A program made the translations under genes and the position numbers. Shown one piece after another: positions 32,308-44,376 of a stretch of DNA of 64,000 nt; position 1 is the stretch's first letter; every line of letters starts with the position of its first letter. The DNA lies in assembly GCA_043228905.1 (NCBI GenBank), contig JBHGNT010000009.1, forward strand, positions 14,012,001 through 14,076,000, in the 5' to 3' direction. Source of the stretch: Azolla caroliniana. Taxonomy: Eukaryota; Polypodiophyta. Under the pieces are notes generated by a model that searched no databases, was not told the DNA's origin, and was given only the letters and a program-made list of their open reading frames with translations.

Positions 32308-33212
32308 ATATACTACCTTTCTATATGTACTCTCATAAAATCATAAATCAAACTTTTATGAGGGGGTATCATATAATATCCCTATACATTGAATATAAAG
32401 GATATATTCCCTTACATACCCCCTTATGACAAGGGTGAACTTTACACATGTTCTCTAATGAGTGTGTCCACACACAAAGTGTGAGCTTGACTTCTCTAGC
32501 CATAGCCTAAGGGCCAATGTAAAAGGACTATTATTTTAATGGATTAAAAGGTACCATACCATATAATCAAGAAACCCGGGTATCCTATGACTTGGAATAA
32601 CTCATAAAGGCCTGGGACACGTGGGAACATGTGATGGTATGGGCGGCCAAGGAGTTACAATTAGCTACTTCCTTCTACATACATGACATCTCAAATATAT
32701 TCTTGAGGTGGTATGCGAGGTGAGGTGTGTTGTTGTATTATTCTCTTGGCCTATACATACCTATATATAGGTTGGTGGTGGTGAAGTTTGTAGTGTTGTT
32801 TAACACCCAATTTGAGAAGCTGAAAGTTGTACACATACATATACGTACACGTATATGTATGTATGTATGTAGCTGGTATTGTTATTACATATAGAGGAGA
32901 AACAAGGGAATGGAATTGTAAGCAGCAGAGCAAGACAGGATAGGAAGGCAAATGAAGAGAGCATATGCCAGAGAGTAGAGAGATCAGAGAGGAGAGGAGT
33001 TTATTTGGGGGGTAAGTAGGTTAATGATGGTCTATAGATATGTATGTATGTATGTATCAGTATGTATGTATGTGGCGAATGGGGGGAGACAGGAGAGGAG
33101 GGAGGATGTTGATTGATGTATATACATACATGATGATACATACTGATGTGTGTGTGTGTGTGTTTGCTGCTGCAGACTCAGAGTAGACTGGCCTTACTGT
33201 TTTACACACGCG

Positions 33213-33264
<52 letters not shown>

Positions 33265-33767
33265 CTCTCTCTCTCTCGTATTGCACACTCTGACTGACAT
33301 TCGGACTGTGACTGACTGACTCACCTAAAATCAAAGAAATAGGAAAAGGAGAAGAGTCACGTGCCCTAAAAACCAGAGGGCTCCTGGTGCTAAATTATAT
33401 TTCTTTTTGGGGGGGGGGGGGGGTGAAGAGGGTGGGGCCCTTTCCCCTTCCTTTCCTTCCATTCCTTCCTTCCTTCCTTCCTTCCTTCCTTTAAAGTCCT
33501 TCTTTTCCTTTTCCTTTTCCTTTTCCTTTCCTTCCTGTTCCTGTTGCTGTTGCTATTACTGTTGCTGTTGATGCTGCTGCTCTCGTATCATCCTCTCCCG
33601 CAATTCAAGCAATACATTTTACATACATATTCCATTCCATTGATGATTGATTGGTGGGAGCGGGGAGAAACCCTCGTGATGGCCCACGTGACCTCTATCC
33701 CCTCCCTCCCCCCCCCCCCCCCCCCCCCCCCGTCTCTTTTTTCTGCATACACACACACACACACACA

Positions 33768-33807
<40 letters not shown>

Positions 33808-34332
33808 GCAAACATGAACCCAAACAGAAAGAGATTACAAACCAAAACACCAACACACACTCCCGTCCCCTCAGGGTTTGATTCCTCAAACCAAACAACC
33901 CATACCCACAATACAGGAGGAGGAGGAGGAGGAGGAGGAGGCGGAGTCACACAGAGTTTGTGAATAATTTCCTCACACACAACAGATTAATGGCTACTGC
34001 CTCAGATTTATAATATCCAGCCGTGTTCTTAAGCCGCCATTCTGACAAATTATTTATGAAACTCCACATTCCTCCTCCCTTGTTTTCAAAACATTCATGT
34101 GGAATTCCTCCTGTGTAGGTGATGGTGGTAGTAGGAGTAAGAGGAGGAGGAGGAGGAGGAGGAGGAATAGTAGTAGTACTCGGAATACAAACACACAGAC
34201 ACATACGTACTGCAGCATGCCATAAGCCCTGATTATAGAGAGAGCAGCAGAGCACACGGAGAAAACAACAGACAGGACAATAGACTTTCTTGGGGGCAGA
34301 CATACAATAACTTGTACCCACCTCAAAAGACC
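32308..34332 (+). promoter_or_regulatory. region upstream of the phytochrome gene, dense microsatellites
   Basis: Within 1.5 kb of the start codon lie (ATGT)n near 33040, (TG)n at 33150, (CA)n then (CT)n at 33215..33276, a run of 15 G at 33409..33423, (TTCC)n at 33464..33492, a run of 24 C at 33708..33731, (CA)n and (CT)n at 33750..33800, and two (GGA)n tracts at 33917..33942 and 34138..34166. Frames through these tracts are not genes. Part of this must be promoter and 5' UTR, but I cannot fix the transcription start or rule out a leader intron. Confidence 0.55.
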
Positions 34333-37300
34333 ATGGCTACGAAGCAGTCGTCTTCAGGAAGCTCAGTGCAGAGGTCGAGGCAGAATCGGAGGGCAGTGGC
34401 TCAGACCACCGCAGATGCGCATCTACACGCAGTGTTTGAACAATCTGGAGACACTGGGAGCTCCTTCGATTACACACATTCCATTGATGCCAGCAGGTCT
34501 TATACCAGCGGGAGTATGCCAGCTCAAGAAGTGACTGCTTATTTGCAAAGAATGCAAAGGGGTGGTCTTATCCAACCCTTTGGTTGCATGTTGGCTGTTG
34601 AAGAAGATAACTTCCGCGTTATTGCTTTCAGTGAGAATGCACCTGAAATGCTGGATGTCCTTACCCAGACTGTCCCCACTGTGGGTATGAGAGAAATTCT
34701 CCGGATTGGGGTAGATGCCCGGTTGCTCTTCACCCCATCCAGTGCTGCTTCCCTTGAGAAAGTGGTTGGTGCTGTGGATGTGTCCATGCTAAATCCTATC
34801 ACAGTATATTGTCGAAGATCTGGGAAACCTTTCAATGCTATTGTTCATCGTATTGATGTTGGCTTAGTTATAGATTTCGAGCCTCTGAAGGGTGCGGACA
34901 TGGCGGTGTCAGCTGCCGGTGCTCTTCAGTCCCATAGGCTTGCTGCCAAGGCTATTTCTAGATTGCAAGCACTACCTGTTGGAGATATTAACCTCCTGTG
35001 TGATGCAGTTGTGGAAGAGGTCCGTGAACTCACAGGATATGACCGAGTGATGGCGTACAAGTTCCACGAAGATGAACATGGGGAAGTTGTGGCTGAGATT
35101 CGAAAGTCTGATATGGAGCCATACCTTGGGTTGCACTACCCAGCCACCGATATTCCTCAAGCCTCACGTTTCCTGTTCATGAAGAACAGGGTAAGGATGA
35201 TATGCGATTGCCGAGCTGTAGCAGTGAGAGTAATTCAGGACAGAGAACTTCGGCAACCTCTTAGCTTAGCTGGTTCCACGTTACGAGCTCCTCATGGTTG
35301 TCATAGCCAGTACATGGAGAACATGGGATCTATTGCTTCCTTGGTCATGGCTGTGATTGTGAATGACAACGAGGAATCTGAAAGCAGTAATCGGAGCAAT
35401 CAACAACAAGCACAACAACCTAGGATGAGGAAACTTTGGGGTCTTGTGGTATGTCATCATACGACAATGAGAGCTGTTGCCTTTCCTCTCCGATCAGCAT
35501 GTGAATTCCTCATGCAAGTATTCGGTCTTCAGTTGAACATGGAAGTCGAGCTCGCTGCACAGATGCGAGAGAAGCACATATTGCGAACACAAACACTCTT
35601 GTGCGATATGCTTCTTAGAGATGCACCAATTGGCATCGTCTCAGAATCTCCAAACATCATGGATCTTGTCAAATGTGATGGGGCTGCTCTCTACTACGGA
35701 AAAAAGTATTGGCTTCTTGGAACGACTCCAACTGAGGACCAAATCAAAGACCTCGCAGAATGGCTTCTTGATGTTCATAGGGATTCGACGGGTCTTAGTA
35801 CAGATAGCCTCAGTGATGCTGGATATCCTGGTGCAGCTAGCTTAGGAGATGCTGTGTGTGGAATGGCTGCTGCCAAAATTACATCCCGAGACTTTCTGTT
35901 TTGGTTCCGGTCTCACACCGCAAAGGAGATACAATGGGGTGGAGCAAAGCATCACCCAGACGATAGGGATGATGGTAGAAAGATGCATCCAAGGTCCTCA
36001 TTCAAGGCCTTCTTGGAAGTGGTTAAAAAGAGAAGTCAGCCATGGCAAGATGTTGAGATGGATGCGATCCATTCCTTGCAATTGATATTGAGGGGATCTT
36101 TTCAAGATATTGATGACAGTGACACAAAGACGATGATACATGCGAGGCTTAATGATCTCAAGCTTCAAGGGATTGATGAGTTGAGTACTGTTGCGAATGA
36201 GATGGTTCGGCTGATCGAAACAGCCACCGCACCTATCTTTGCTGTTGATGTAGGGGGATATATCAATGGATGGAATGCCAAAGTTGCAGAATTGACAGGC
36301 CTTCTGGTTGAAGAGGCAATGGGGAGATCCTTGGTAGGGGAGCTGGTTGTCGATGAGTCTGCACATACTGTGGATAGGTTACTGTGTCTAGCCTTACAAG
36401 GTCAGAAGCAAAAGGAAGTTTAAATGTCACACATTTCGAGTAGTGTTATTGAGAGAGAGAGAGAGAGAGAGAAGGGGAAGGGGTTAGGGTTTAGATAAAG
36501 AGGGGGACAGATTGTATCCCAGAGGATGTATTATATATATATATATATCATAAAAAGTCACCTCATTGCGTCTTTTTTCTGACTGGAACCTTGCAGGAGA
36601 TGAGAAACAAAATGTGGAGATTCAGTTGAAAACTTATGGTGACCAAGCAGAGAACGGGCCTATTATATTGGTCATCAACACATGCTCAAGTCGAGACTTC
36701 ACCGAAAATGTGGTTGGGGTTTGCTTTGTGGGTCAAGATGTAACAAGGCAGAAAGTGGTGATGGACAAGTTTACACGCATTCAAGGCGACTACAAGACCA
36801 TTGTGCAAAACCCTAATCCTCTGATACCCCCGATCTTTGGAGCAGATGAGTTTGGTTATTGTTCTGAGTGGAATCCAGCCATGGACAATTTATCGGGTTG
36901 GAAAAGAGAAGAAGTTATCGGTAAGATGCTCATAGGGGAAGTATTCGGAACAGAGCCCAGCTCATGTTGCAGGCTAAGAAGTCAAGACTTTATGACAAGG
37001 TTCATGATAGTACTCAATACAGCAATGGGAGTCAAGGACTCAGAAAACATCCCTTTCGGCTTCTTTGACCGGAACAATAAGTACGTAGATGCGCTCTTGA
37101 TTGTACATAAACGAACCGATGGTGAAGGGGTAACGACAGGGGTCTTTTGCTTCCTCCACACAGCAAGTCCCGAGCTTCAACAAGCTTTACAAGTCCAGAA
37201 ACAATCTGCAAGGATTGCTTTAGAAAGGCTGAAAGAAGTAGCTTACATGAAGCAAGAGATAAGAAATCCCTTGTATGGGATCATGTTTACAAGGAAATTG

Positions 37301-38773
37301 ATGGAGAGCATGGATCTCAGTGAACCCCAGAGACAGATACTGGAGACCAGCGCTCTCTGCGAGCGGCAGCTGCAGAGGATCCTAGATGAGGAGAATTTTG
37401 AAAAGCTTGATCAAAGGTAACTACTCAATCCTCACCCACACACAACAACAAAGAAGAAGAAGAAGAAGAATTTATCTCAAAGTTTTCAAGTTTTCTCTTT
37501 CTGATATCTTTCTTTCTAAGAAAACAAGAGAGGGATCATCTTTCTCAAAGTTTTCAAGTTTTCTTGGGGATTTCTTCAAATGTTTCTGAAAAACAAAGAT
37601 TATATTTCTGGAACTCGGTTTTTTCTTTTTGTAATTGCTTGCACATACGTTTTAAATTTTATACAGTAGTGGTTGCTTAGATGAAATGGCAGTTTTCATG
37701 CATACAAGGATCTTCGTGGTATTAGGGCTTACATTAATACCCAATAAGTACTTGTCAGAGGAAGTTTTCTTTTGTTTCGTATAAGGAAGCTCAGAGAATT
37801 GTGCAGAAGAATGAATAAAGATTTGTTAAAGCTAGCAATGATGAATAAATGCAATTTTCTTAAAAGCATCAGGTGATGCAGAAGACGTGCAAGAGAGATA
37901 ATCACTGCTGAAGAATTTTAACAAAAGCAGAATTTTTCGTTGAGCATCAATGCTTCCTTCATGTGACATAAAAATGTTTCATATCGTTTGAAAGGAATTT
38001 GCTAAAATGGACCAGCTTTCTTAGCCTCTTCTAAATACTAGTTTTTTGCTGCTGTATGTTGATTGCTATGTGAGTAATGTATTTGTTCACCTCAGCAACA
38101 TTGAGCTGGAGACTCTGGAGTTCAACATGGGCACAGTGATGGATGCGGTAATGAGCCAAGGCATGATTAGGTCTCGAGAGAAAGGTCTTCAAGTTATTCG
38201 TGAAATGCCAGCCGACATGAAAAGCACGAGTGTCTTTGGGGATCAGCTACGGTTGCAACAGGTGCTCGCCGACTTCCTCACAACTGCGGTGAGGTTCACA
38301 TCGTCATCAGATGGGTGGGTCGGGATCAACGTGAACCTGACCGTGAAGAACATGGGAGATGTCCTTCGTGTTGTTCATTTTGAGTTCAGGTATAAAATTT
38401 AAAACTCAACCCCATTCTTAGAACTGTATTCTGGTGAGAAAAGCAGCAAAATTAGGAGCGTTTCAGTGAAGAAAAACCCAACAAGCTCCCTAGGGATACT
38501 AACCACAAATTTGATATTGGTTTGACTAATAGGGTATCACATCCAGGGTCTGGAATCCCCGAGGACTTGGTTCAACAAATGTATGATAGGTCACAAGAAG
38601 TGACACAAGAAGGGATGGGTCTCAGTGTTTCGAGGAAGCTGTTGAAGTTGATGAATGGGGATGTGAAGTATGTACGAGAGCCGGAGGCTGGGGTATGTTG
38701 CTTTGTTGTACATGTAGAGCTGCCCCTTGTGCAAACGGATGATGAAGCTGCCAAAGGCCTAGAGTTTTTGTAG
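34333..38773 (+). CDS. PHY: phytochrome, red/far-red photoreceptor (four exons)
   Basis: Exons 34333..36400, 36597..37416, 38096..38389 and 38533..38773 join in phase to 1140 residues, the usual plant phytochrome size. ATG at 34333 sits in ACCATGG. The N-terminal extension is followed by a PAS domain (about 66-175), GAF with chromophore Cys323 in [11 protein letters not shown] and the DIP motif 273-275, PHY with tongue motif PRSSF 553-557, two PAS repeats (about 615-735 and 750-870) and a histidine-kinase-related domain without the phospho-acceptor His. It would bind a bilin, switch between Pr and Pfr and act in cytosol and nucleus. The sequence style ([18 protein letters not shown]) resembles seed-free plant phytochromes more than PHYA-E. 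No break is seen. Confidence 0.95.
36401..36596 (+). other. phytochrome intron 1
   Basis: This 196-bp GT-AG intron (CAAG|GTCAGA ... TTGCAG|GAGA) is phase 1. It holds a (GA)n tract near 36452..36472 and a (TA)n tract near 36533..36548. A stop follows soon if it is not spliced. Its position matches the first intron of plant PHY genes, just before the second PAS-encoding exon. Confidence 0.9.
37417..38095 (+). other. phytochrome intron 2
   Basis: This 679-bp phase-2 intron runs from AAAG|GTAACT to CACCTCAG|CAAC. It is AT-rich, with a repeated TTTCTCAAAGTTTTCAAGTT-like block at 37475 and 37543. Confidence 0.9.
38390..38532 (+). other. phytochrome intron 3
   Basis: This 143-bp phase-2 intron runs from TTCAG|GTATAA to ACTAATAG|GGTA. 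The splice keeps the reading [12 protein letters not shown], which aligns with the conserved HxEFR.(T/S)HPG stretch of plant phytochromes. Confidence 0.9.
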
Positions 38774-39015
38774 TGTGTTTGCTAATTATAGCTCCCCCTC
38801 CCCCTCCCCCCTCCCCCCTCCCCCCTCCCCCTAGTCTAAGCAAATCTTTCGTACCTATATCTATATAAACTGACTATTATCGTTTCCATTTCAATAGAAC
38901 AAGAGTTTATCAACCCATACAGATTTTTGCATTGGGCTTCTTCTTTGGGATGTTTCTTTCGTTCTTCTCATTGGGGTTGGGCATGAACAATGAGGTGGTT
39001 CATCCTATTCTTCTT

Positions 39016-39059
<44 letters not shown>

Positions 39060-40483
39060 CATGCCCAATTCTCGTAGTTAAACATCTAATCCACTTCACT
39101 CTCATTGCCCCATTCGTCCCATTCGTTGGCATAGGATCTGTGTAGAGGATTGTTACTTGCCCTCTTTCATCATTACACATTCTCATCCTCTTTCACCACA
39201 TTGTGATTTAGTATGTTTAGCAGCTCTCCATGTGTTCTCATCAAGTTCTTGTCCTTAAACGTCTTCTATCCTTTATTATAAGTTCCTCTTTCTTTCTTTG
39301 CTCTCCCTTACAAATCTTGATGCATGCATCTGAAGCTTTATCAATTATGTGATTATGTCTCTTTATCATGAAATTGTGTCGCCTCTCCCCAATGAAGAAC
39401 TACGTTTCAAATTGTCCCTAGCTATGGCACACCAACAGAAATTCCTCCATATCCCTATAAACTAGATTTCTATAAGGGAGATCTTGAGTATTGTGGCCAA
39501 TATTATGTGCACAAACTTGTGATTAAGAACATGGTTGGATTCAATATATAATAATAATAATAATAATAATCACATTAGTTCTAGAATACATTTTATAAGT
39601 AATGACAGTGCTTGATTACAAAACTTTATGTTGTACATGCAGCATCAATTAAGAGTTGATTGCAATGCTAGATCATAATATAGGGATGATAACTTGAGAC
39701 AACTTGCATTGCAAAGTTATGACCTATCTACTCATTTCCTGCAAAGTTTCTACAATTCTATTTTTTGGGATGGGTGCATAGGTTTCTTGTATTTTGTTTT
39801 GAATCTTTTTGTTGCCTAAATGAGGTTTACTGTGTTAATTTAGCACAATAATCTTCTTGTTGCCTAGATGAGGTTTACTGTGTTAATTTAGCACAATAAT
39901 CTTCTTGTTGCCTAGATGAGGTTTACTGTGTTAATTTAGCACAATAATCTTGTTGCCTAGATGAGGTTTACTATGTTAATTATTGTTCTAAAAACAAATG
40001 ATGCATAGGTATACAGTGATAGTAAAATGTTATAATAAATCATGGAATAAGTAATACACTTGTACAAAAAGAACTTTTTTTTATGGGCGGTAGGGGGGGT
40101 TATCACCAAGTATATTAACACTAGCTACCAAATACATGTTTGTGTCATCTTGAGGTGCATCACATTTGTACACATCCGTTTTTGTGCATCACATTGGCAC
40201 ATTGATGTGTTTTGGTCAATGTTCTTTTTTATCCTTGTTGAAATTGTATATTGGCAAAACATGCAAGGGTAGTTGTTATAGACTCTCAAGCTATGAACAC
40301 AATATATTACGACTAGCTAATGCCTCAATAGGCCTTAAGGGCTAAACTTAGCAATTAATGACAGAGAAAATATACAATAAGAAAACCATGCTTCAATTGA
40401 TTAAGAATAACTACAAACACATACAAGAAGATAGGTGCTTCACTTCAAATGTGAACTAGATGCTACTATCATGTAGAGAGATA
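38774..40483. other. phytochrome 3' flank, no further gene seen
   Basis: A C-rich repeat (CCCCCT)n follows the stop at 38792..38832, then (CA)n at 39019..39058 and (ATA)n near 39548..39570. A 48-bp tandem repeat is listed separately. The remaining frames are short and show no motif. The 3' UTR end is not defined. Confidence 0.45.
39809..39981. repeat. 48-bp tandem repeat, about 3.5 copies
   Basis: The unit TTGTTGCCTAGATGAGGTTT followed by ACTGTGTTAATTTAGCACAA and TAATCTTC repeats with almost no differences in the first three copies, and the last copy is partial. It lies about 1 kb downstream of the phytochrome stop codon. Confidence 0.9.
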
Positions 40484-40560
40484 GAGAGAGAGAAACATAT
40501 CTTAAAGTCTTCTAAGACCAAATTTGGCCCATGAGACAATTGGTTACAACAAAATGGGAT
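40484..40560. repeat. Copia Y-type LTR fragment
   Basis: A GA tract followed by TCTTAAAGTCTTCTAAGACC and CCCATGAGACAATTGG matches the LTR fragments near 19550 and 27005. Confidence 0.5.
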
Positions 40561-40678
40561 GTGTACCCAATCATTGAAAATAAAAATAAAATAAACATAG
40601 ATATGTTTTTGAAATAGATAGATAGATATATGGAGAGAGAGAGAGATATATGGATAGATAGATATATGGATATATGTC

Positions 40679-41260
40679 ATTTAGAGCCAAGGTGTTTATT
40701 TGGAGGATTATGGTTGGTGGATTACGATCAGGTGATGCTTTATGCAAAAGAAAAATTGCTAGTGGCTTCTGTTTCTTTTGTACGGTGGAAGTAGTGCATA
40801 GTTGACATCGATTTATTTCATGTCTTGTTACAAAGATGGTTTGGAAATTTATTAATGCAATATAGATGTCCTCGATAGGAGTGATAAATTCTCCTTTCAA
40901 ATGGGTTTTTGCACAAATGGAATTAGGAGGTCTTTCACCTTCTTTTCAGATTAATTTGGATTATTTGAGGTATTATGGGGTTTGGTTTATTTGGCATATG
41001 CGAAATGCTTTTATATTTGATGATCAAAGGGGAGTACACTGTTATGTGCTGAGATTGAAAGGGTTCCTTTTATGGCAATTTTCATTGTTGGAGATGTCAA
41101 GCATATTCAATCATGAAGAGAGACAAGTATGTAAGTTAGTTGGGCATCACATTCGCCATTTGGTCTGATAAGAAAGGTTATGGGTGTTGAGAGACATATT
41201 CATGGTTTGTAATGATAGGAATATGTATCTCTCTATGTAGATACGTGATTTTACCAAGAA
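40679..41260 (+). pseudogene. LINE 3' end, copy 3
   Basis: The sequence from CATTTAGAGCCAAGGTGTTT is close to LINE copy 2 at 28079..28640, including the zinc domain (with early stops), the ORF end LVGHHIRHLV at 41168 and the start of the 3' UTR (GAGACATATTCATGG). It stops matching near 41250 without a poly(A) tail. The copy is 5'-truncated next to a GATA/GA-rich stretch. Confidence 0.8.
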
Positions 41261-41273
41261 ACAGTGCCCACAT

Positions 41274-41341
41274 GGATGTAGCTCAGTTGGTAAGGTTGCC
41301 CAATGGAGACTAGGTGGTCATGGGTTCAACCCCTACATTCC
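41274..41341 (+). ncRNA. tRNA-like sequence or SINE head
   Basis: GGATGTAGCTCAGTTGGTAAG contains a perfect A box (TAGCTCAGTTGG), and GGTTCAACCCC about 38 bases later resembles the B box. The 3' TACATTCC pairs with the 5' GGATGTA if one base is missing. The anticodon arm is not convincing. It lies 15 bases past the end of LINE copy 3, so it is either a tRNA pseudogene or the head of a SINE. Confidence 0.5.
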
Positions 41342-43049
41342 ACAATGGCGTCTAGTGAATTAAGAGATATAGTGCTTGTAGTGTTAACAATTTACCACTA
41401 GGGTAAGCTAATTACGATAAAAGAGAGAGAGAGAGGCTCTAGCTTAAACCTTAGGTTCCAAGTAGAAGAACTAGAAAGGTACAAAAGTGACGTTCATAGT
41501 TATTTTCAAAGGTATTGGCTCCTCTCACACCAAAGTGGCCACAAGACTTAACTTTATAGCTATCTCTCTCTTCTCCTCTTGTCTTGCCCTACACTTGCAT
41601 CCTTGGTATAAATGATCCCAAATTTGTTGTTGTTGATACCTATGGCAAGTACTCAACATCCCCCAACCTATGAGATCATAATCTTGAGTGCATCATGTCA
41701 AGTGCCAATATATGAGCCCTAGTCCATGGAGGCAATTAAGGGTGTCAAGGAAAGGAAGATTGTAGGGGAGAGGTAAATGACGTTGACAGTGGGGAGAAAG
41801 TGGAAGATATTGAAGACATTGTCGATGAGAGGGAAGGTGGAGAGATGGGGTGGAGGTGATGAGGGTGGTGTAAGATGGGGTGTTCGCATGTTGATAGACA
41901 GGCACAGGAGGACATTGATGGCATTGAATATTGGGGGGAAAATGATTGTCTTACATGAGTGTGATCATTGTGACGAACTCCTTAATGTTAATTGCCAACC
42001 ATTGATCCACAACTTATAAAATATGGAGGTGGTGGTCGATTGTCTTATTATCATACATACAACTCATTGATGGACAACTTGACTGATGCAGAGAAATGTT
42101 TCACGGGAAAATCCCTGAGTGCACACTTCTTTCCCAAGATCAAAGTGCACACTTGAGAGAATGTTTACTATATCTATATATACATTAATATAAACATTTA
42201 TACATACATACATAAATTCATTAAATCATACACATATATATGTATTCATAAAATCCATTATGCATATACACACAAACATACATAAAATGTTCCTTGTTTA
42301 CACACATTCATTAAATCATACTCATACATATATGCATTCATTGATATATTTATCCACATTCATACTTCCATAAACACATCCATTCACACAATCATTTATT
42401 CATTCATACACATACACATTCATTCATACAATCATTTGTTCAACACACACACATACATTCATACAACTATTCATTTACACACACACATATTTTATAAACA
42501 AACACATATGTACAAACATATTGATACTTTTTTACCAACTACTATGAACCAAACTAATGACGAGCAAAGAATAAGTGATTAAGGAGAAGAATGGATTAGA
42601 AGTTCTTAACCATATCAATCACCCTTGAGAAAAGGGCATGAGATAAACATAAAATACCATTGGTGTCCCATACCATCAAATATTACTATTATGTTATACT
42701 GTGATTGTTGAAATAACAAATCCGAAGATGCAACTTAGCCTCACTAATAGAGTCTCGATAACATATATCTAGACAATCAAACATAAAGTCCCTTCCTTGG
42801 CATTATGTTTGCCCTCTATTCCTTCATGGATTCCTTGAGTACCATTTGTTTCATGGCTCATCTAGCATGGTTACCCCCAACATTTTCAAATCCATGCCAA
42901 AAACGTTTTCTGCTCATGTTGTGTGAGCCCTTTAGGAGTTATGTATGTAAATATGCCACCAATACCACAACATTATATCATAGATTTGGTGTAATCATGA
43001 GAACATAGTGGGTGTGTCATAGCGAATGAATACAACATATACATACGAA
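41342..43049. other. no gene seen; ACAT/ATTC-rich repeats
   Basis: A stretch of degenerate (ACAT)n and (CATTC)n repeats spans 42170..42530. An open frame at 41777..42019 resembles no protein. No LTR pair was found. Confidence 0.45.
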
Positions 43050-43319
43050 AGAACCCTCTAGAACCTTCTAGTTCTAGAACTTTCTAAAACCTCCTAGAAC
43101 TTGAAATAGATAATCTACTAATAATCTACTAAGATATACGTAACATGATAATATATTTGGATGTGTTGGTTAGAACACAACACTTGACTATATATAAGAG
43201 GTCAAGAGTTCAAATCTTGACACGACTGTTGTCATGTCTGTGACATTATCCTCCCCTTTACGGCCGCCTTTTCGAAAGCATGGTGTAGGGGTGAGTTGAA
43301 AGAGAAAATCAAAGTACGT

Positions 43320-44281
43320 TAAGGAGTGAGTGACCATGAGTTGTCCTCACTAGAAATAGGAGCACGGGTGAACGCGAGTGACCATGTATGGTCCTCACTG
43401 GAGACTGGAACACCAAGGGGGTGAGCGACCATGTACAGTCCTCACCGGATATTGGAACACCAATGTGAGTGTGAGCAACCACGTTCGGTCCTCACCGAGA
43501 ACTGGAACACCAACGTGAGTGTGAGCGACCATGTACGATCCTCATCGAAGACTGGAACACTAATGTGAGGGTGAGCGACAATGTACTGTCCTCACCGAGA
43601 ACTGGAACACCAACGGGCATGAGCGACCATGTACGGTTCTCATCGGAGATTGAACACCAACGTGAGTGACCGTGTGTGGTCCTCACCGGAGACAGGAACA
43701 TCAACGGATGTGAGCGACCATGTGCGGTCCTCACTGGAGACTGGAACACCAATGGATGTGAGCGACCATGTGCGATCCTCATCGGAGACACGAACACCAA
43801 CGGATGTGAGCAAGCATGTGCGGTCCTCACCGGAGACACGAACACCAACGGACGTGAGCGACCATGTGCGGTCCTCACCGGAGACACGAACACCAACGGA
43901 CGTGAGCGACCATGTGCGGTCCTCACCGGGGATTGGAACACCAATGGACGTGAGCAACCATGTGTGATCCTCAACAGAGACATGAACACCAAGGGCGTGA
44001 GAGACCATGTACATTCGTCACCAGAGACACAAACACCAACGAAAATGAACGACCATGTGCGGTCCTCACCAGGAACGGGAACACCAACGGGCGTGAGCAA
44101 CCATGTGTAGTCCTCATTGGGAACTGGAACACCAACGAGCGTGAGAGACCATGTATGGTCCTCACCAAAGACGTGAACACCAATGGGCGTGAATGATCAT
44201 GTGCGGTCCTCAACGGAGTCATGAACACCAACGGATGTGAGTGACCCTGCATGGTCCTCACTTGGAACTAGAACACTTGAC
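43320..44281. repeat. 48-bp minisatellite, about 20 copies
   Basis: The unit is close to GTGAGCGACCATGTGCGGTC, CTCACCGGAGACACGAACAC, CAACGGAC. Copies 43854 and 43902 are nearly identical and others vary, with copies such as AACTGGAACACC. Because 48 is divisible by 3, frames stay open in several phases on both strands (for example 43492..44100 minus, with repeats of SPVRTAHGRSRPLVFV). None has a known motif. Confidence 0.9.
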
Positions 44282-44376
44282 GACAATGAAGGCTAGGCAA
44301 AGTAGTGTTGATGACGACAACAAGAGGGTTGAAGATGATGATGTCGAAGATGAAGCAATGAAGGCAATTATTTTGA

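Noticed and set aside
33544-33980. Overlapping open frames on both strands with poly-L, poly-P, poly-G and SLSLSL runs
   Set aside because: They are translations of (CT)n, (CA)n, poly-C and (GGA)n tracts upstream of the phytochrome and have no domain.
34312-34332. Phytochrome start upstream of 34333
   Set aside because: The codon at 34312 is TTG. The first ATG, in a good context, is at 34333 and gives the expected N-terminus.
41274-41341. Functional tRNA gene
   Set aside because: The acceptor stem needs a missing base and the anticodon arm is not convincing.
43492-44261. Open frames of 100 to 200 codons in four or more phases
   Set aside because: They arise because a 48-bp unit is divisible by three. 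No phase has a known motif or a distinct codon pattern.
43320-44281. CRISPR-like regular repeat
   Set aside because: The units are contiguous with no unique spacers, in plant nuclear DNA, so this is a minisatellite.
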